From Thermoplasmata archaeon (GTDB lineage: Archaea > Thermoplasmatota > Thermoplasmata > Thermoplasmatales > Thermoplasmataceae): a stretch of DNA of 9,291 bases. The notes below the pieces were generated by a model. That model was given only the letters and a program-made list of their open reading frames with translations. It did no database searches and was not told where the DNA came from. Shown in pieces: positions 7,477 through 9,291 of the stretch. A program made the translations under genes and the position numbers. Location: the NCBI GenBank assembly GCA_021806345.1, contig JAJZXP010000470.1, positions 1-9,291 of the forward strand, written 5' to 3'. Position 1 is the first letter of the stretch. Every line of letters begins with the position of its first letter.

Positions 7477-7502
7477 TTAAACACCTTTCAAATATAAAAT
7501 GC

Positions 7503-8471
7503 CTATAGTGAAATTGGTTCTTCTCCTTTTATTGATACGTAATTTTCAATGTTTCCTGAAAAAACATTAAACACTCTCGTTTTTTCTGTTCTGAAACCAG
7601 GTGGTGGTAGATGACCCCATAGTTCTATACGTCTATATTCCTCCTGCCATATAAGAGGCTTCCAGTCTGAACCATCTATATAATAGTCCCCCGTAAAAAG
7701 TTCTATTCTGTTACCGTCGGGGTCCCTAGTATATATAAATAGACCATTAGTTGCACGGTGCCTGCCTGGACCATATTCAATCTGATCTATGAGATTCTGT
7801 GAACCCAGAATATCGCAAATCCTTATTATGTCCTCAATATCCCTTACCCTAATTGCTATGTGGTGTACAGCAGGACCTGACGCCCTGAAGAATGCTATAT
7901 CGTGGGTAGTTCTACCTCTTGCTAGGAATATTCCAGTTATTTGCTTGTGATCTTTTTGTATCTCTTCTGTTTCTATAAAAGAAAGTTTATTTTTATAGAA
8001 GTTGATTGCTTGATCCATCAATGTAGTATGTACTGTTATATGATCGAGTCTTAATGGGAAAGCTCCCCTCATATTTTTATAATCTTCATGATGGAAATCA
8101 TTTCTTTCAATACCGGTTGAGAATTCAACTGGAAAACCTGCGGGGTCTTGAAATCTTATGCTTTTGGTTATATGCGGTTCTTTAGTAGTCTTATATTCTA
8201 TTTTATTTTCTTTACACAGCTCAGCAATAATTTCAAGATCATCCTCAGATGGTACCTTGAATGACATATGATCAAGACCAGGTGCATCCCACTGCACTAA
8301 TTTTATACTAAAAAACAAGCTTTCTTCATTACATTTTAACAAAGTCCCAGAACGCGTGTTCTCCACAACTATCATGCCTAAAGTATCTCTGTAATATTTT
8401 AAAGATCTATCAATATCCTTAACTCTCAGCTCTATGTGAGATAAACCTGAAATGTCAAACATTAAAGACAT
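7503..8471 (-). CDS. Extradiol ring-cleavage dioxygenase, type I (homoprotocatechuate 2,3-dioxygenase-like)
   Basis: The 322 residues contain two vicinal-oxygen-chelate domains (about 8-120 and 140-262) plus a C-terminal tail. The second domain carries the iron or manganese ligands H144 (LDHITV), H204 (VHHIAI) and E257 (NRIELFTGDYY). Relative to Brevibacterium homoprotocatechuate 2,3-dioxygenase, a constant offset of ten residues also places H190 (THDIAF), H238 (GPGRHR) and Y247 on that enzyme's second-shell residues H200, H248 and Y257; the numbering is from memory. It should therefore open a catechol ring next to its hydroxyls with O2. A TATA box at 8481-8490 has leaderless spacing to ATG 8462 (residue 4), so the true start may be three residues later than given. 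First gene of a two-gene unit with the thiamine enzyme. Substrate unproven. Confidence 0.9.
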   Translation of the reverse strand: MSLMFDISGLSHIELRVKDIDRSLKYYRDTLGMIVVENTRSGTLLKCNEESLFFSIKLVQWDAPGLDHMSFKVPSEDDLEIIAELCKENKIEYKTTKEPHITKSIRFQDPAGFPVEFSTGIERNDFHHEDYKNMRGAFPLRLDHITVHTTLMDQAINFYKNKLSFIETEEIQKDHKQITGIFLARGRTTHDIAFFRASGPAVHHIAIRVRDIEDIIRICDILGSQNLIDQIEYGPGRHRATNGLFIYTRDPDGNRIELFTGDYYIDGSDWKPLIWQEEYRRIELWGHLPPPGFRTEKTRVFNVFSGNIENYVSIKGEEPISL

Positions 8472-8480
8472 AACAGCTGA

Positions 8481-8490
8481 TAATATTTAA
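8481..8490 (-). promoter_or_regulatory. TATA box for the dioxygenase-thiamine enzyme unit
   Basis: TTAAATATTA on minus, centred about 24 bases before ATG 8462 and 15 before ATG 8471. The spacing supports a leaderless transcript starting at 8462. No ribosome binding site is visible before either ATG. Confidence 0.6.
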
Positions 8491-8582
8491 GAGTTATCTG
8501 GGTGTAGGACTTTTATGGGATCATTAAGAGATCGAGATATGGAAAATTAGCTTGAATCCATTATTATAGGCTTTCTCATCTT

Positions 8583-8730
8583 TTAACAACTGACGATTTT
8601 CATTATCTCCCATGGTCTGTTTCCTGTTTTGATGTTTGATACAATCATGAGATTGTATGCAATTGCCTTAAGGCCAATTGCAGTGTCATATGATCTGTCT
8701 GTACTGGATCCGATCAGATTCAGACAGAAT
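8583..8730 (-). pseudogene. DDE transposase C-terminal fragment
   Basis: On minus the frame ends at TAA 8583-8585 and reads LNLIGSSTDRSYDTAIG, LKAIAYNLMIVSNIKTG, NRPWEIMKIVSC. This parallels the C-terminus of the plus-strand fragment at 3-344 (RNRNYDVAVD, RIVAYN, REIMDFVV), so both come from related DDE elements. The catalytic region is absent; the piece stops near the promoter of the IS3-type element, whose arrival may have cut it. The rest of 8472-8811 holds the dioxygenase promoter and the IS3 leader; 8500-8580 shows nothing I recognise. Confidence 0.65.
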
Positions 8731-8746
8731 GAGCATGGAGAAACAC

Positions 8747-8753
8747 TTATATA
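8747..8753 (+). promoter_or_regulatory. TATA box of the IS3-family element
   Basis: TTATATA preceded by a purine-rich GAGAAACAC that suits the TFB recognition element. Start of transcription would be near 8778, giving a leader of about 34 bases that contains the GAGGTGAAGG ribosome binding site at 8801-8810, just before ATG 8812. Confidence 0.6.
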
Positions 8754-8811
8754 GGGGGAGAGTCAAGGGAGGGGGAGTTATCAATCTCTCTCCCGTTCAT
8801 GAGGTGAAGGT

Positions 8812-9114
8812 ATGGTAGGCAAGGGCACATACAGGACCAAAGAAGAGAAGGCAAGGATTGTGATGGAAGTGCTTTCAAACTCGACGACAATATCAGAGAT
8901 CTGCAGGAAATACAATGTTGCCTCATCCGCACTGTACAGGTGGAGGGATGAATTCATCGCTGGCGGCACAGCTGCCATGGAACATGGCAGATCAACAGCT
9001 GAAGCATCCCTCCTTAAGGAGATAAACGAACTCAAGGGCATAATTGGTGAACTGACAATAGCAAACGAAACTCTAAAAAAAATTCAAGCCACAAGGAGAG
9101 GTGGGAAGCCATGA
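8812..9114 (+). CDS. IS3-family transposase OrfA (helix-turn-helix subunit)
   Basis: A complete 100-residue OrfA that binds the ends of its own element and partners the catalytic OrfB. Residues 7-50 form the HTH_Tnp_1 domain, with the helix-turn-helix around TTISEICRKYNVASSALYRW. Residues 67-88 make a leucine zipper with leucines exactly seven apart (L67, L74, L81, L88), as expected for multimerisation. The start is set by a strong GAGGTGAAGG just upstream. Its TGA overlaps the OrfB ATG as ATGA, and a run of eight A at 9075-9082 lies in the phase needed for -1 slippage into OrfB. Its frame is undamaged, and the base composition is richer in G+C than that of the metabolic genes to its left. 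Confidence 0.9.
   Translation: MVGKGTYRTKEEKARIVMEVLSNSTTISEICRKYNVASSALYRWRDEFIAGGTAAMEHGRSTAEASLLKEINELKGIIGELTIANETLKKIQATRRGGKP
9075..9081 (+). promoter_or_regulatory. Candidate -1 frameshift heptamer A_AAA_AAA
   Basis: OrfA codons read CTA AAA AAA ATT, so the heptamer sits in the X_XXY_YYZ phase. The -1 frame is open from here through the OrfB ATG at 9111, so slippage would give an OrfAB fusion. No obvious stimulatory stem-loop or upstream ribosome-binding-like sequence is seen. Confidence 0.5.
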
Positions 9115-9291
9115 CTGAGCTCATTGCAAATGGTATTTCAAAATCCAGATCAGCTTCCCTTACAGGCATTGCAAGGTCCATGATCTACTATGAACACAGA
9201 AAGAGAAAACAGCAATACGATGCTGATCTGGAAAGACGCATTTCCAGTATTGTGGAAGAAAGACCGTCATACGGCACAAGAAGGGTAACGG
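9111..9291 (+). CDS. IS3-family transposase OrfB, N-terminal part (cut by window end)
   Basis: Sixty codons are visible. The translation contains SLTGIARSMIYYE and ERRISSIVEERPSYGTRRVT, the N-terminal HTH_21 region of IS3 OrfB, in which P-x-YG-x-RR precedes the integrase catalytic domain. That DDE core is beyond the window. AAGGAGAGG at 9093-9101 is a good ribosome binding site for ATG 9111, so OrfB can be made on its own by coupled re-initiation at ATGA, or as a fusion by frameshift. Whether the rest of the gene is intact cannot be judged. Confidence 0.88.
   Translation, partial: MTELIANGISKSRSASLTGIARSMIYYEHRKRKQQYDADLERRISSIVEERPSYGTRRVT

Noticed and set aside
8756..8794. GGGAGAG / CTCTCCC hairpin in the IS3 leader as a riboswitch-like control.
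   Set aside because: Seven-base arms with a 25-base loop in a repetitive purine/pyrimidine run; it spans the predicted transcription start, so half of it would not be transcribed.
8781..9041. 86-codon minus-strand frame opposite OrfA.
   Set aside because: Shadow of OrfA, whose helix-turn-helix and leucine zipper are convincing.
1..9291. CRISPR array, tRNA or rRNA genes.
   Set aside because: No regularly spaced repeats, cloverleaf-compatible segments or rRNA-like conserved stretches were seen on either strand.

Overview
The window looks like an AT-rich accessory region of an archaeal genome. The signs are TATA-box promoters about 25 bases before ATG with no leader, AGGTG/GGTGA ribosome binding sites where a leader exists, heavy use of ATA and AGA/AGG codons, and IS110, IS1182 and IS3 type elements side by side. 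A member of the Thermoplasmatales is my best guess, but this is inference.

Left third (1-2684): a mobile-element graveyard. It opens with the C-terminal end of a DDE transposase on the plus strand, broken by one stop. This abuts a decayed IS110-family transposase on the minus strand (copy A). Copy A is split near its N-terminus by a nearly intact IS1182-family element (960-2581). That element has 21-base terminal inverted repeats, a 4-base target duplication (ATTC) and a transposase whose catalytic triad is intact but whose frame carries one in-frame TGA. The missing 5' end of IS110 copy A continues on the other side of the insertion.

Middle (2722-4208): a creatininase-family amidohydrolase gene (minus), then a second IS110 remnant (copy B) with a large internal deletion. 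The region just upstream of each IS110 frame is a conserved 66-base direct repeat (2619-2684 and 4143-4208), probably the noncoding end of the element.

Metabolic block (4256-8471): two converging two-gene units. On plus are a short-chain dehydrogenase and an aspartate dehydrogenase (NadX) family protein. On minus are a type I extradiol ring-cleavage dioxygenase resembling homoprotocatechuate 2,3-dioxygenase and a thiamine-diphosphate enzyme of the acetolactate synthase/benzoylformate decarboxylase superfamily. The two units meet with overlapping stop codons at TTAA (5794-5797). With the creatininase-like protein they suggest a small pathway that cleaves an aromatic ring and handles an amino or keto acid, but substrates cannot be read from sequence.

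Right end (8472-9291): another C-terminal fragment related to the transposase at the left edge, in opposite orientation, then the start of an IS3-family element with its own promoter, OrfA, and the beginning of OrfB. OrfA and OrfB overlap by ATGA and also share an in-phase A_AAA_AAA heptamer that would permit -1 frameshifting. The metabolic genes are therefore bracketed on both sides by insertion-sequence debris.
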